A DNA stretch of 64,000 nucleotides, from positions 2,501 through 66,500 of the forward strand of contig NZ_CAAAIA010000005.1 of NCBI RefSeq assembly GCF_900639875.1, given 5' to 3'. Both the position numbers and the translations under genes were made by a program. A model generated the notes under the pieces. The model was not told the origin of the DNA and did not search any database. It worked only from the letters and a program-made list of their open reading frames with translations. Numbering within the stretch: position 1 is the first letter of the stretch; every line of letters begins with the position of its first letter. The stretch comes from Legionella impletisoli. Lineage in GTDB: Bacteria > Pseudomonadota > Gammaproteobacteria > Legionellales > Legionellaceae. This document shows positions 1 to 10,700 of this stretch, one piece after another.

Positions 1-1
1 T

Positions 2-1696
2 ATTGCGTTAGCGCGTAAATGGCGACCACGTAAGTTTTGTCAACTGGTTGGCCAAGAGCATGTCAACAAGGCACTGATCAAATCGCTGGCTGCACAGCGC
101 GTGCATCACGCTTATCTCTTTACTGGAACACGTGGCGTAGGTAAAACCAGTGTTGCGCGTCTACTTGCAAAATCATTAAATTGCGAACAAGGTGTCACCC
201 CCGAACCTTGTCTAAGTTGCGATGCTTGCGTTTCGATTGAACAAGGTCGTTTTCTAGATTTAATTGAAATTGATGGCGCATCGAAAACCCGCGTTGAAGA
301 TACGCGCGAGGTGCTTGAAAACGTACAATATTCACCAACGAATGCACGCTACAAGATTTATCTCATTGATGAAGTGCATATGCTTTCCCAGCATAGCTTC
401 AATGCATTGTTGAAAACATTGGAAGAACCGCCTCCCCACGTAAAATTTTTACTAGCCACCACCGACCCCCAAAAGTTACCCATTACTGTCTTATCACGCT
501 GCTTACAGTTTCATCTTAAACCCATTCAAGCTGAAATAATCATGAGCCAGTTGCATCACATCTTAAATGAAGAGCAACTTGCTTTTGAGGAAGCGGCCAT
601 TGCTATTTTGGCGAAAGCTGCCCACGGCAGCATGCGTGATGCGTTGAGTCTTCTAGATCAAGTCATTGCCTGCAGCGATCAGACAATAAAAGCCGATGAT
701 GTTAAAAGCATCTTAGGCTATACCCGTCAAGATTATGCACTTTCGCTATTACAAGCCTTAGCAAATGCGGATTTGTCCCACATACTCACTCTCAGTCAAC
801 ACATCGCAGCAGAGGGCGGAAACTTTCAATACGTGCTTGAAGAAATGATGGATGCCTTGCATCAAATCTCCATCACCAAGCAGTTGGGAAGTAATCATCC
901 TTTCCTTGCTCCAAACCAGGAAATTATTGAGCTTAGCCAAAACATTTCGACTGAAGATGCGCATTTGTTTTATCAAATTGCTTTAAAAGGGCTTGAGGAA
1001 ATTCATTTTGCCCCAACAACGGCCATTGGCTTTGAAATGACTTTATTGCGTATGCATGCTTTTCAGCCTGCCACGCCAGTGAAGCGACCAGCATTGGTTC
1101 ATGAAACCGGTTCTATTAGAGCACCATCGCACGATAAACCCATTACATTACCTGATGAAAAACCCCATTCTAAACCCAATGGTCAAACTGAACTCACACC
1201 CGATGAGGTTTCGCCGCCAGCTATTTCCGTTCATACAACGCAGGCATCTGTACCAAGCATTACTCCACCCGTAAATCAATCAATATTGACTGATCCTCGC
1301 GGTGATGAGCCAACCAACTGGTCGCTTATGCTCGGTCACATGAAATTAACTGGTTTGGCATTAAGCGCGGCAGAGCATGCAGAGTTTAGCCAAAAAGAAG
1401 GAGGGCTTGTGATTTTGAAAGTCGCAAACGGCCATCTTTCCTTGTTTACCCCAACTGTCATTCGTCGTATCGAGAAAGAATTAAGTGATCATTATAAAGA
1501 GCCTATAAAATTGAAGCTAAACTCTGACGATAAGGTGGCTTCATCGCCCGCGCAACAGAAAAAAGTGGCTCAGGAAAAACAAAAGAGCGAGGCCGAGCAG
1601 GCGTTACAAACTGATCCATTTTTCCAAGCCCTGCAGCAAGAATTTTCTGGAGAGCTGGTCAAAGATTCTATTTCATCCTTAATAGAGGATCTATAA
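2..1696 (+). CDS. dnaX: DNA polymerase III subunit tau/gamma, 5' end outside window
   Basis: Clamp-loader ATPase subunit of the replicative polymerase. The reading frame is open from the first bases of the window, and the residues before the first internal ATG (position 101) read ALARKWRPRKF and LVGQEHV, the family's N-terminal signature. The true start is therefore just upstream of the window and only a few codons are missing. Visible motifs are Walker A GTRGVGKTS, a four-cysteine zinc cluster (CEQG...PCLSCDAC), Walker B with the DEVH box (LIDEVHMLS), and sensor-1 LLATTDPQKLP. The AAA+ module is followed by a proline-rich linker and a C-terminal tau-like domain. I saw no convincing programmed frameshift site with a nearby stop, so the long tau form is the obvious product. 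It begins a dnaX-ebfC-recR operon. Confidence 0.97.
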   Translation: MALARKWRPRKFCQLVGQEHVNKALIKSLAAQRVHHAYLFTGTRGVGKTSVARLLAKSLNCEQGVTPEPCLSCDACVSIEQGRFLDLIEIDGASKTRVEDTREVLENVQYSPTNARYKIYLIDEVHMLSQHSFNALLKTLEEPPPHVKFLLATTDPQKLPITVLSRCLQFHLKPIQAEIIMSQLHHILNEEQLAFEEAAIAILAKAAHGSMRDALSLLDQVIACSDQTIKADDVKSILGYTRQDYALSLLQALANADLSHILTLSQHIAAEGGNFQYVLEEMMDALHQISITKQLGSNHPFLAPNQEIIELSQNISTEDAHLFYQIALKGLEEIHFAPTTAIGFEMTLLRMHAFQPATPVKRPALVHETGSIRAPSHDKPITLPDEKPHSKPNGQTELTPDEVSPPAISVHTTQASVPSITPPVNQSILTDPRGDEPTNWSLMLGHMKLTGLALSAAEHAEFSQKEGGLVILKVANGHLSLFTPTVIRRIEKELSDHYKEPIKLKLNSDDKVASSPAQQKKVAQEKQKSEAEQALQTDPFFQALQQEFSGELVKDSISSLIEDL

Positions 1697-1791
1697 TACA
1701 TGAGTACGCACGTCGTTTGTGATCATTATTTGGACAATAATCTGAATGATGATAATATGCTCCGATTCTAATAAACAACGAGAGGATCAAC

Positions 1792-2136
1792 ATGGATATT
1801 AATCAAAACTTAAACAACCTGATGAAAGAAGCGCAAAAAATGCAACAGCGCATGCAAGAAGCCCAACAACAATTGAGTCAGTTGATTGTTACTGGGGAAT
1901 CAGGTGGGGGTATGGTCAAAATCAAAATGAATGGTCGTCATGAGCCTGTGGAAGTCAAAATTAACCCTTCTATTTTAGAAGAAGTAGAAATGGTTGAAGA
2001 TTTGGTGCTGGCTGCCTTTAATGATGCCGTACGAAAAGTGGAAAAAGCATCTAAAGAAAAAATTAGTCAATTAACTGCCGGTTTAAATATTCCAACCGAC
2101 TTGATGCAAGGTGGCCAAACAGGCGAGAAAGAATAA
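1792..2136 (+). CDS. ebfC: Nucleoid-associated protein, YbaB/EbfC family
   Basis: Small dimeric DNA-binding protein that sits between dnaX and recR in very many bacteria. At 114 residues the length matches the family. It opens with a Gln/Met-rich helix containing [17 protein letters not shown], followed by the family pattern [18 protein letters not shown] and the helix with [17 protein letters not shown]. The start is supported by a GAGAGG Shine-Dalgarno just upstream of the ATG. The next gene, recR, begins 6 nt after its stop, so the two are almost certainly co-transcribed. Confidence 0.95.
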   Translation: MDINQNLNNLMKEAQKMQQRMQEAQQQLSQLIVTGESGGGMVKIKMNGRHEPVEVKINPSILEEVEMVEDLVLAAFNDAVRKVEKASKEKISQLTAGLNIPTDLMQGGQTGEKE

Positions 2137-2142
2137 GTATCT

Positions 2143-2742
2143 ATGGATGCATTATCTCGTTTAATTGAGGCGCTACGGTGTTTACCGGGCGTCGGCCCTA
2201 AATCGGCTCAGCGCATGGCGTTTCATTTGCTGCAACATCATCGCCAAAAAGGACAGCATTTGGCGATGTGCCTGGAGGATGCCATGCAAAACATTGGCCA
2301 TTGCATCCGTTGCAACAATTATACCGCATTAGAGATTTGCAACATCTGCCAGAACAAAGAGCGCGATCCATTAACACTATGCGTTGTTGAAAGCCCAGCA
2401 GATGTTGTAGCGATTGAACAATGCTGTGCCTATAATGGTTATTATTTTGTCTTAATGAATAAAATATCACCCTTAGATGGCATTGGTCCAGAAGACATCG
2501 GCCTGCCGAAACTCGAGGCGTTGATTCTGAAAGAACCGATTAAAGAGGTGATATTGGCTTTAAGTCCTTCAATCGAGGGACAAACCACTCTCTATTTTAT
2601 CCAGGAATTGCTTCGCCCCCATGCTGTGAATATCAGTCAATTGGCCCACGGAATTCCCTCTGGCGGAGAACTTGAGTACTTAGACAGTAATACCATCGGC
2701 AGCGCGCTTCGAAACCGCGCGAAATTAACCTCCACTGCCTAA
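2143..2742 (+). CDS. recR: Recombination mediator protein RecR
   Basis: Acts with RecO and RecF to load RecA on gapped DNA. At 199 residues it has the usual length. In order it shows an N-terminal helix-hairpin-helix (LPGVGPKSAQRMAFHLL), a four-cysteine zinc finger (CIRCNNYT...CNIC), a Toprim domain starting LCVVESPADVVAIE, and the family C-terminal motif LAHGIPSGGELEYLD. It lies 6 nt downstream of ebfC and is the last clear member of the dnaX operon. Confidence 0.97.
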   Translation: MDALSRLIEALRCLPGVGPKSAQRMAFHLLQHHRQKGQHLAMCLEDAMQNIGHCIRCNNYTALEICNICQNKERDPLTLCVVESPADVVAIEQCCAYNGYYFVLMNKISPLDGIGPEDIGLPKLEALILKEPIKEVILALSPSIEGQTTLYFIQELLRPHAVNISQLAHGIPSGGELEYLDSNTIGSALRNRAKLTSTA

Positions 2743-2748
2743 TAAAAC

Positions 2749-3594
2749 GTGAGAAAAACGGTGAATTTTAAACTTAAATTAAGTTTTCTAATTGGCTGCC
2801 TATTGATAAGCCACGTTGCCATGGCTTCGTTTAATAAAAATCTTTGGCCAAAATGGGAGGTGACAAATCCCGTGTCGCACAAAGTGATTTCGCATGAAGA
2901 ATGGCAAACGTTTTTGAACCAGCATGTGACAACCAATCAAGAAGGGATTAACTTAATTGATTATCCCAGCTTAAATGAAGAAGACCGGATGCTTTTAAAG
3001 CAATATATTACCCGAATGTCTGGCATTAATATTCATGATTATAATCGCCGGGAACAACTCGCTTATTGGCTTAACCTTTATAATGCCTTAACCGTTCAAA
3101 CCATTGCCAGCTATTATCCCGTCGAAAGCATCCAAGAAATCAACATTTCACCAGGACTTTTTAGTATCGGCCCCTGGGGCGCTAATTTGATTACAATTGA
3201 CGGAATTCAGATGACGCTGGAAGATATTCACAATCGCATCATCCGACCAATTTGGAACGATCCACGTACGCATTATGCGTTAAACAATGGCAGCATTGGC
3301 GCGGCCAATATTTGCAAACACGCATTTCAAGGGGCAACGCTTGATCAACAACTCAATCAAGCGGCCATCGAGTACATCAATTCACTTCGGGGTGTACAAG
3401 TTATTGAGGGGAAACTCATTGTCTCTAAAGTATATGAGTGGTTTTCTGAAGACTTCGGGGGCACCGAAAAAGACATCCTATATCATCTTAAGCAATTTGC
3501 TAACCCGTCTTTGCGCCAGAAATTAAACACCATTGAAGAAGTCAACACCTATAATTACAATTGGCACTTAAACACTACCGTGGATATCGCTTAA
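2749..3594 (+). CDS. Secreted DUF547 family protein
   Basis: A 281-residue protein with an N-terminal signal peptide (basic start, hydrophobic LSFLIGCLLISHVAMA, cleavage after AMA), so probably periplasmic. The body fits DUF547: an REQLAYWLNLYNALTVQ motif near residue 105 and a later segment with NNGSIGAANICKHAF. The molecular function of DUF547 is not established. The listed GTG is 7 nt after the recR stop; a second in-frame GTG at 2761 gives a more typical signal peptide and a better-spaced GAG, so the start is uncertain by 12 nt. It may be co-transcribed with recR and ends 6 nt before a convergent gene. Confidence 0.85.
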   Translation: MRKTVNFKLKLSFLIGCLLISHVAMASFNKNLWPKWEVTNPVSHKVISHEEWQTFLNQHVTTNQEGINLIDYPSLNEEDRMLLKQYITRMSGINIHDYNRREQLAYWLNLYNALTVQTIASYYPVESIQEINISPGLFSIGPWGANLITIDGIQMTLEDIHNRIIRPIWNDPRTHYALNNGSIGAANICKHAFQGATLDQQLNQAAIEYINSLRGVQVIEGKLIVSKVYEWFSEDFGGTEKDILYHLKQFANPSLRQKLNTIEEVNTYNYNWHLNTTVDIA

Positions 3595-3599
3595 AGTCT

Positions 3600-5042
3600 T
3601 TAGGTCATGGATTCCAACTGTTCAAACAACTGTTCGATCTGGTCGTTTGGCTTAATTTCTTCATTGCCATATAGCGTAATAATGCGCAGTAACGCTTCGC
3701 GGTTTCTTCTGCCAGGCGTTAGTGTTTTACTAAGATTTAAATCATGTTTATAAGGTTGCGTTCTGATGTGACGTTCTTCAAGTACTGCTCTTAAAGCATT
3801 CATCACACAGGTTATGGCTTCATAGACATGCTTAATCGCCTCTCGTTCGCTTTCTTTTAACTCGGGGAGCCACTCAAATTGCCCACCATTTTTCACCAGA
3901 ATTAGCGTCCATATAAAATAATTGCTGTCTTTATTACTAAAATAACCATAAAGATCCAGACACTCGGTGGTAGACATACTTTGATATAAGTGCATGATGT
4001 ATTGATAAAGCGCATCCAGTGGTTGTTGTTGTGGATTTTGCTTCATGAGCTTAAGTTGCAAATTCATGATTGCATCAATTAAGCGATTAGGGTTAAACCA
4101 AAATTTATACGCACGAAAGAGTTCGTGCAATTGGTTTAAACTGACTTTAGATTCAATCAAGGTTGCCTTGATCTTCCAGGTTTTAATTGCGTTTAAAATA
4201 AGATCATGGCAATTTCTATCGGCTTTTATTTCAATCCCATAAGGAAGCAAGTCATCATGCACTAAATAATCCTGATGACTAGGGAAACCCCTATGAATTA
4301 ATACCTGCGATAATGTTTGATAGAAGGATTCAATAAAATCATATAATAACGTCAATCGTGTTTTCACTGAAATCAGTTTTTCTGGATGAAGACTCTGTTC
4401 AAACAAATTCTCTGGGTGTAATTTATAAAATAAAATAGCGTGAATCAAATCAATATAATCCGATTTCGCAAACGCTTGAGACAGTGCCGTGAGTTGGTTA
4501 TCATTTAAACTATTTAATTGCGCCAAAAGCTCTTGCAAATTTAATCCTGCTTGCTCATTGGCAAAATGAACCAACGCTTCTAGCCATTGTGTACGATTTT
4601 TTGCTGCAATAACAGGAGTCAAGGTGGTTTTTATTTCATCATGAGCCACATTGGCGGGGAGGGAATTGCGACTTGAAAATAAATCCACCCATAATTGATA
4701 TTTTTGCTGCAACTCCGCAGCCAATGATGCTTCGGTAGATGATTTAATAGGTCCAAAAAAGCGCGTGCTCAGTGTTTGAATTTCAGTAAACAGATCCTGC
4801 CAAGTAATCAGAAGAACATCCCCAGTTGGCACACTTTTCTTTATGCTCTCTGCATCAATTATTGTAAGAAATTCTCCATATTGCTTCGAGAGTTGGCTAC
4901 AAATCTTAGTCGCTTCTGTTCCAGGATCTTCGGATGCAAGCAAAAGTCGAAGTTGGCATTCTAGCCGTTTAATCTCAAACCGCTTTTGAGCTTTTTGACG
5001 ATTTAAATCACTGACAGCCCAATCTAAATTCAACACGTCCAT
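3600..5042 (-). CDS. Hypothetical protein, helical, 480 aa
   Basis: I do not recognise this family. The first 60 residues are rich in Arg, Lys, Gln and Leu (for example NRQKAQKRFEIKRLECQL) and look coiled-coil. The remainder is leucine-rich and predominantly helical by composition, with no signal peptide, membrane segment or catalytic motif that I can see. It is convergent with the DUF547 gene, with a 5-nt gap between the two stops, so both ends are well constrained. Directly upstream lies a large repeat array. A Dot/Icm substrate or lineage-specific cytoplasmic protein is possible, but that is inference only. Confidence 0.8.
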   Translation of the reverse strand: MDVLNLDWAVSDLNRQKAQKRFEIKRLECQLRLLLASEDPGTEATKICSQLSKQYGEFLTIIDAESIKKSVPTGDVLLITWQDLFTEIQTLSTRFFGPIKSSTEASLAAELQQKYQLWVDLFSSRNSLPANVAHDEIKTTLTPVIAAKNRTQWLEALVHFANEQAGLNLQELLAQLNSLNDNQLTALSQAFAKSDYIDLIHAILFYKLHPENLFEQSLHPEKLISVKTRLTLLYDFIESFYQTLSQVLIHRGFPSHQDYLVHDDLLPYGIEIKADRNCHDLILNAIKTWKIKATLIESKVSLNQLHELFRAYKFWFNPNRLIDAIMNLQLKLMKQNPQQQPLDALYQYIMHLYQSMSTTECLDLYGYFSNKDSNYFIWTLILVKNGGQFEWLPELKESEREAIKHVYEAITCVMNALRAVLEERHIRTQPYKHDLNLSKTLTPGRRNREALLRIITLYGNEEIKPNDQIEQLFEQLESMT

Positions 5043-5232
5043 GTCAGCTTCCTTTTTTAACGCACGTCCTAATAGACAGGATAAACGCTTAAGCCCTGTG
5101 GTGTAAACTAGCTCGTATATTTGACCAACATTAATTCTCCCTTGTCATCCAAAATTACAAAATAGAAGACCATGTTTAGAATTCATATGCCTACCGACTA
5201 CACGCTGCGACTTATTCCTAAGAGTTCCACAC

Positions 5233-5511
5233 CTACTTAACCCGCTTATCTGAGCCATTCTTCAAAACTACTTGACCTGGTTTATCCGGGCCATCCTCCA
5301 CAACTGCTTAACCCGCTTATCCAGGTCTTCCTCCACAACTCCTTAACCCGCTTATCCGGGCCATCCTCCACAACTGCTTAACCCGCTTATCCGGGCCATC
5401 CTCCACAACTGCTTAACCCGCTTATCCGGGTCATCCTCCACAACTGCTTAACTCGCTTGTCCGGGCCATCCTCCACAACTACTTGACCCGGCTTGTCCGG
5501 GTCATCTCTAA
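5233..5511. repeat. Tandem array of eight ~35-bp hairpin-bearing units
   Basis: Eight head-to-tail units start near 5233, 5268, 5304, 5339, 5374, 5409, 5444 and 5479. Most are 35 bp and two are 36. Each carries a CCCG...CGGG dyad (core CCCGCTTATCCGGG) followed by a CATCCTCCACAA spacer. The last unit has the most complete palindrome (GACCCGG, 5-7 nt loop, CCGGGTC). On the minus strand each hairpin is followed by GTAG or GCAG. The array fills much of the 824-bp stretch between the divergent genes at 5042 and 5867. The units are near-identical throughout with no unique spacers, so this is not a CRISPR. Confidence 0.9.
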
Positions 5512-5585
5512 TAAATCAATTAGCCAGAGCCTGCCAATTTTTGTAATCCAGAGCCAGATACAGTGCATCATAATGTCCATTAGAT

Positions 5586-5611
5586 GGCCTGGACAAGCCA
5601 GGCCAAGTAGG
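5586..5611 (+). repeat. Solo hairpin plus GTAGG repeat unit
   Basis: GGCCTGG and CCAGGCC form a perfect 7-bp stem around ACAAG and are followed by AA and GTAGG. This is the same design as the minus-strand reading of the nearby tandem array, so it is best read as a dispersed inverted copy. The rest of 5512-5866 holds no gene I can support; a 21-codon frame at 5711 lacks any supporting feature. Confidence 0.6.
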
Positions 5612-5866
5612 TCTGTGAATATACTGAATTACAGTGTAGGCATCAAAGCTACTTGTTCTGCTATTTAACACTAGACCACACTCAAATTGTTCACTATCCT
5701 GGAGAGCGTAATGAAACGTTTATTAACTCAACTATTCGTGTGGCACTCTCTGGGACAGCCCGGGGAACGCAGGTAGGTCGTGAGTTTCGTCTTTGGGAGA
5801 AGTACTGGTAAAGAGTTTGCTAACTCTTCGGCTTACGCTAAACTTAAGATAAACGTGGAGGAAACA

Positions 5867-6250
5867 ATGGCAAATCGTAAACCATCTGTCCCAATGACAA
5901 AACCCACTTCATACCTACCCTTCGATGTCTTTTTAAGTCGAATGGTGAAAGACCAAAAGTTAAATCCTGAGCTACTCAGCGAGGCTTTAGGGGTAGAAAC
6001 GGCAAACCGTATTCTTGATAATGCCAATAACTGGATGGGAAAGCCAAGTTTGGGTCGTGGTACGGCTGTGGTGTTGCAAGGGCAATTGCATTCTTATGCC
6101 GGGGCAATCGATGATGTCAAAGCAAGGATAGCCAAACATTGGGAAAAAGTACTTGCACACCAGCAACCATTAACTCCAACGCCCGCTCCTAAACTAAGCC
6201 CCAAAGAAGAGCCTACGCTTAAGCATTGGCCCCCAAAACCAGGACGTTAA
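5867..6250 (+). CDS. Hypothetical protein, 127 aa
   Basis: A small soluble-looking protein that I cannot assign. I chose the ATG at 5867 because GTGGAGGAAAC supplies a strong Shine-Dalgarno; a frame extension to a GTG at 5780 has no such support. The central part (LSEALGVETANRILDNANNW) looks helical and has a helix-turn-helix flavour. It is followed by GKPSLGRGTAVVLQG and ends in a Pro/Lys-rich tail. Its stop codon overlaps by 4 nt the stop of the convergent CNNM-type gene. The long repeat-filled upstream region probably holds its promoter. Confidence 0.7.
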   Translation: MANRKPSVPMTKPTSYLPFDVFLSRMVKDQKLNPELLSEALGVETANRILDNANNWMGKPSLGRGTAVVLQGQLHSYAGAIDDVKARIAKHWEKVLAHQQPLTPTPAPKLSPKEEPTLKHWPPKPGR

Positions 6251-7509
6251 CGCTTTTTGCTGTTTTTAATCATGCGCACACTTTTGATGGTGTTTTCCCC
6301 TACCTTTAAAATTTCAATTTGATATTGTTCAATACGCAAGCAACAATCCGCAGGCGGAATATACCCTAAGTATTCAATAATGGCGCCACTTAGTGTGCGT
6401 GGGCCTAACGACGGAAAATTCCAGCTTTGCAAGCGATTCAAGTTTCGAACAGTGAGGCTTGCGTCCACAATCACTGAGCCATCTTCTTGGGGGATGATGT
6501 CTTTGCTTAATGCGGCAATATCGGTTGTAAATTCACCCACCACTTCTTCTAAAATGTCTTCCATGGTGACCAACCCTTGCAAATCGCCGTACTCATCCAC
6601 CACAAAACAACTGCGTCGCTTCATCTTTCGAAAATTTAATATTTGTACGTTCAATGGGGTGGCTTCTGGAATAAAATAAGGAGATTCTGCAATGTTGAGT
6701 AAATTCTCCATATCGAGTTGCTCTTCAAGCATGAGATTAAGCACGTTTCGTAAATGAACTAGGCCGACTAAGTTATCAATCGTATCACGATACAAGGGTA
6801 GGCGCGTATGTTGGGCTGTTTCCAGCTGATGAAGCAACTCATGCCAGGGTTGTTCCAGATCAATTCCGACGATATCGGATTTAGGCACCATAATGTCTTC
6901 AACGCGCGCTTGCTCTAAATCGAGCAAACTGATCAACATACTTTTATGCTCTGTGGGCATGAGCCCACCTGCTTCATGGACAACGGAACGAAGCTCTTCC
7001 CCAGAGAGCGCTTCTTTCTGAGCTCTATCAATTGAAATACCGCAGAGACGTAAAATCCCGTTGGCAATCCAGCTCGTTAATCGAACTAAAGGAGAAAAAA
7101 TTTTTTGTAAAATCATGAGTGGGAAAGAACACGCAAAAGCTACCTGCTGTGGATAAAGAGCTGCTAAGGTTTTGGGGGTCATCTCTGAGATAACCAAGAT
7201 GATTAACGTCAAAAAAATAGCCGCTATCGCAACCCCAGCATCGCCATAAAGACGCTGCCCTATCAACGTGGCAATCATAGAGGCCACAATATTAGCAAGG
7301 GTGTTACCAATTAGAATGACACTTAGTAACCTATCTGGCCGGGATAAAAGCTGATTAACTCGGATAGCGCTTTTATGATTTTGCTTGACCAAGTGTCTTA
7401 ACCGATAGCGATTTAAAGACATCATACCAATCTCAGAGCCTGAGAAAAAACCTGAAATAAAAATCAAAGCCAGCAAGACGATAGAAAGAGTCAGTAAAGA
7501 GGTTTGCAC
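6247..7509 (-). CDS. CNNM/CorB-type transporter (DUF21 and CBS domains)
   Basis: Integral membrane protein of the CNNM/CorB (YfjD) class, associated with magnesium and cobalt efflux or resistance. The DUF21 membrane domain spans roughly residues 1-180, with FSGSEIGMMSLNRYRL and LIGNTLANIVASMIATL. A paired CBS module follows (VEDIMVPKSDIVGID; CFVVDEYGDLQGLVTMEDILEEVVGE), and the C-terminal CorC/HlyC domain ends the 420-residue protein. The length and domain order are typical. In E. coli the homologous gene is near ffh; here ffh is about 9 kb away, so that linkage has been split by the VgrG island. Confidence 0.9.
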   Translation of the reverse strand: MQTSLLTLSIVLLALIFISGFFSGSEIGMMSLNRYRLRHLVKQNHKSAIRVNQLLSRPDRLLSVILIGNTLANIVASMIATLIGQRLYGDAGVAIAAIFLTLIILVISEMTPKTLAALYPQQVAFACSFPLMILQKIFSPLVRLTSWIANGILRLCGISIDRAQKEALSGEELRSVVHEAGGLMPTEHKSMLISLLDLEQARVEDIMVPKSDIVGIDLEQPWHELLHQLETAQHTRLPLYRDTIDNLVGLVHLRNVLNLMLEEQLDMENLLNIAESPYFIPEATPLNVQILNFRKMKRRSCFVVDEYGDLQGLVTMEDILEEVVGEFTTDIAALSKDIIPQEDGSVIVDASLTVRNLNRLQSWNFPSLGPRTLSGAIIEYLGYIPPADCCLRIEQYQIEILKVGENTIKSVRMIKNSKKR

Positions 7510-7728
7510 TGCTTATCCTTAAATTAATCATTCAAAAAGAGCTTATCATAGCTTGAAACGACTGCAAGATTAATCAACTTAATTAGTCTCAACAGGAAGG
7601 ATGCTCGAAAATCCCAGAAGTGAAAATTTGACTGTTTATGAAACCAGTTAAATTCGCTTAAAGTTGACATCGTTTAAAAAACATTTAAAAATCGCTGCTG
7701 GAAATATAAGGCGTACTCAGGGAAGACC

Positions 7729-10700
7729 ATGAAACCAACCGCGGGTGCGGGCTTATCTGCATCACTTAAGATAGGCTCATATCGACACTCCATATTATCT
7801 TTTTCAGGCAAGGAAGCGATGAATGAACCTTATTCATTTAAGCTTCGATTAGAAAGTAACACCCTGCTGACAGCGGAAGCGGTGCTTGGACAAGGTTGTC
7901 AGCTTGAATTGGCCTATCAAAAGTTAGACCCAAGCGAAACCGACTGGCCTACCTTTCGCATCATTCCAGGAATCATCACGAAGCATCTCGTGCTAAACCC
8001 TTACCAAGATTCCTTTCTTGTTGAAATTGAAATCCGCGCGAGACTTTATTTACTCACCTTATCCGGTTGTCCGCGTGTTTACCTCGACCAAACGGCAAAA
8101 GACATCGCCACCTTAATCTTACTGCAACATGGCTATCAAGCCTCGCTATTGCAATTTCATGATAATAATCAGAAAAATCACTTAAGAATTTATCCGCACT
8201 GGGTGCAAGCAGAAGGCGAAAGCGATTTAGCGTTTTTAGAGCGTGTTTTAGCAAGAGAGGGGATTTCTTATGCTTGGTCGAATGTTCAGACTGAACAAGA
8301 GCAATTAGATTTTTACGATTGCTGGTATCTACATCCTGGGAGTTCCTCTTGTTTTACCCTGGCTGAAACGGATGGATTAACTTCGTTACGCATGGACGCG
8401 CTCTACCATCTGAGGCTATGCCAAACGCCGACCTCAGTCCGCGTAGAATATCGAGACGTCGATTATCAAAACCCCGATAAAATCTTAAAAGCCAAAGCAG
8501 GAACAGGCCATCATCGTGTTAACGTACTAGGATACGGTGCAGAATCGCTTGACCATTTACAAGAAGCGGCTCTTCACCATTTAGAACGCATCACCATGAA
8601 CGAGACGACCTTTACAGCCAAAACGCTTAACCCAGCCATTTTATGCGGGCAAGTGTTTTCAATTAAGCATTTACCGAATTGGATAAAAGAAAATGCGTTT
8701 CTGCTTTTATCCGTTGAACATACCTTTGAAGAAGGTTTTTATTCGAATCAACTCACGTTTATCCCCAAACACACGCAAATTCGCCCCAATGTAAAACGCC
8801 AAAATGCAGGGCAAATCATTCATACAGCTGTAATTCACAGCGAGGATGATGCGCCAGGGTTAGATAGCATCGGTCAATATCATTACTACACGCACGTGCA
8901 TGAGGCAAACACCCCTACCAAACCCATTCAAAAAGCGCTTAGGCTAGTCCCTTATGGAGGAAAAGGAGCGACGCATCCCATTGGCATGCACTTTCCTTTG
9001 CAAAGACAGGCTGAAGTGCTGGTGATGTATCTTCATAACGACTTTAATCAGCCTATTTTACAAAATAGCCCTTCGAATGGCTTAAACCATGCCCCCGTTA
9101 CTTCTGATAACGCTTGGAGTACTATAATTAAAACCGCCTGGGGGCAATACCTAGAATTTGTTGATCAAATAGGTCAAGAAAGAATCACCTTAGCCAATGC
9201 AGCTCGTCGCAACCGTTTATCTTTTAACACGCAGCGAGATAAACAACACATTCTATTAGCCTGCGATCGCGGGTCGATTTCTCTTGAAGCCAAAACCCAA
9301 CAAACCATTCAATCGCAAGAAATGACAGCGACTATTGGAAAAGAATTGGTAATACAAACCAATCAAAAAGCTCATTTCACCGCCAACGATATCCACTTAC
9401 AGGCTGAATCCTATCAGCTTTCCTGCCAAACACTTTCTTTTGAATCAAAGCGCCATCTTGAGCTCAGCGGGCAAACCATGCAATTAATGAGCGAAGGTGA
9501 TATTACCTTAAATGCCTCAGGCGATCGTTTCCAATTTAATTTGCCTAACGGTGATTTAGTCTTAGAAGCGGATGAGATCGCATTAAAAGCACGTGGGGCC
9601 CTTTATCTAACCACACCAACGGCTGGAATAACCCTTTCTAATGCAGGCATTATCATGCATGGAAATGGCATTCAATTTAGCGGCACACCGGTGTTCAATG
9701 CCCCCATTGCAGACACGTCAACTCAAGTCCCCCCCCTCATTACGCCACCGCTTCCAAACCCGCCCATATTAAAGCCCGTTCGACAATTTACGTTTCAAAA
9801 AGCAAAAGTCATTTACCCCCCTAATTGGGAAAAGCCCTTTTATCAAAGTGACGAAACCGCCTACATTGAGGTGGATGTAAAAGGGTTTACTGGTGATGAA
9901 TCCATTAAAGCGACGATTGTGAGCTATCATCATTCGGATTCATTAAAACCCTTGCCTTTAAATCCGAAACTAGTAGCAATTAAGAGCAAAGAAGTCGATA
10001 CCATTCAATATTCCCTAGGAGATAAGGCTTTATACCCTTTCGAAGAACAATTCAGAGAAACCCCGGGAACTGCCACCTTGAAAATTCCTTATCCATTAAA
10101 TAATCTCCTTGCCCAATCGCAAACTAAAGCCTCTAAGCCTTACTATGTCCGCATCGACGTTGGCGATGTGCAAGGACAATTCTATTCGAATGCGCTCGTA
10201 CTCCTAAATCAGGCTACCTTGACCATCATTCATGATAAAAAGAGGCCTTATCATGAAAAACATGCCATTCTCACTGTTTTTCGAAGCTTACCGGGCTGTG
10301 TGAAAGCACACCCCCAATGCCCACTGCTGGGTGAGTCGCGTTTTTACACGGATCCTACGGAAGTAGATCGCTTGCCTATTGGAACTCAAAACTCCGTTAA
10401 GCTTAAAGAAAAAGGACGTTATCAGGAGTTGTTAAGTCAAGATTTTACAATGCCTTTACCTGAACAACGGTTTGAAGTGTCAGAGCGTTCAAATGCCGAC
10501 ACCACCCTCGTGAGACTCATGCCGCCCATGATTATCGATTTACGCGATGCAACGCTTCAAGGAAATGAGGTGGTATTTCATTCCGAATCCCCTAACGCAC
10601 GAGTTGATTTAACGGAAGAAGAAATCAACTACATCAAGGCCAACGGTAATAATTTAACCGTATTCATTCATGGGTATAATGTTGAGTTTGGCCGCTTTAG

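Noticed and set aside
1540-1600. Programmed frameshift in dnaX producing gamma
   Set aside because: An A6 G run is present near 1558, but neither shifted frame gives the quick stop seen in E. coli in a manner that would yield a typical gamma; I cannot support it from sequence.
5233-5511. Possible CRISPR array
   Set aside because: Units of 35-36 bp are near-identical across their full length, so there are no unique spacers, and no cas genes are present. The same holds for the arrays at 20.75 and 27.4 kb.
5711-5776. Short 21-codon frame after GGAGAG
   Set aside because: It has a passable ribosome site but is very short, arginine-rich without a hydrophobic core or known motif, and lies in repeat-rich DNA.
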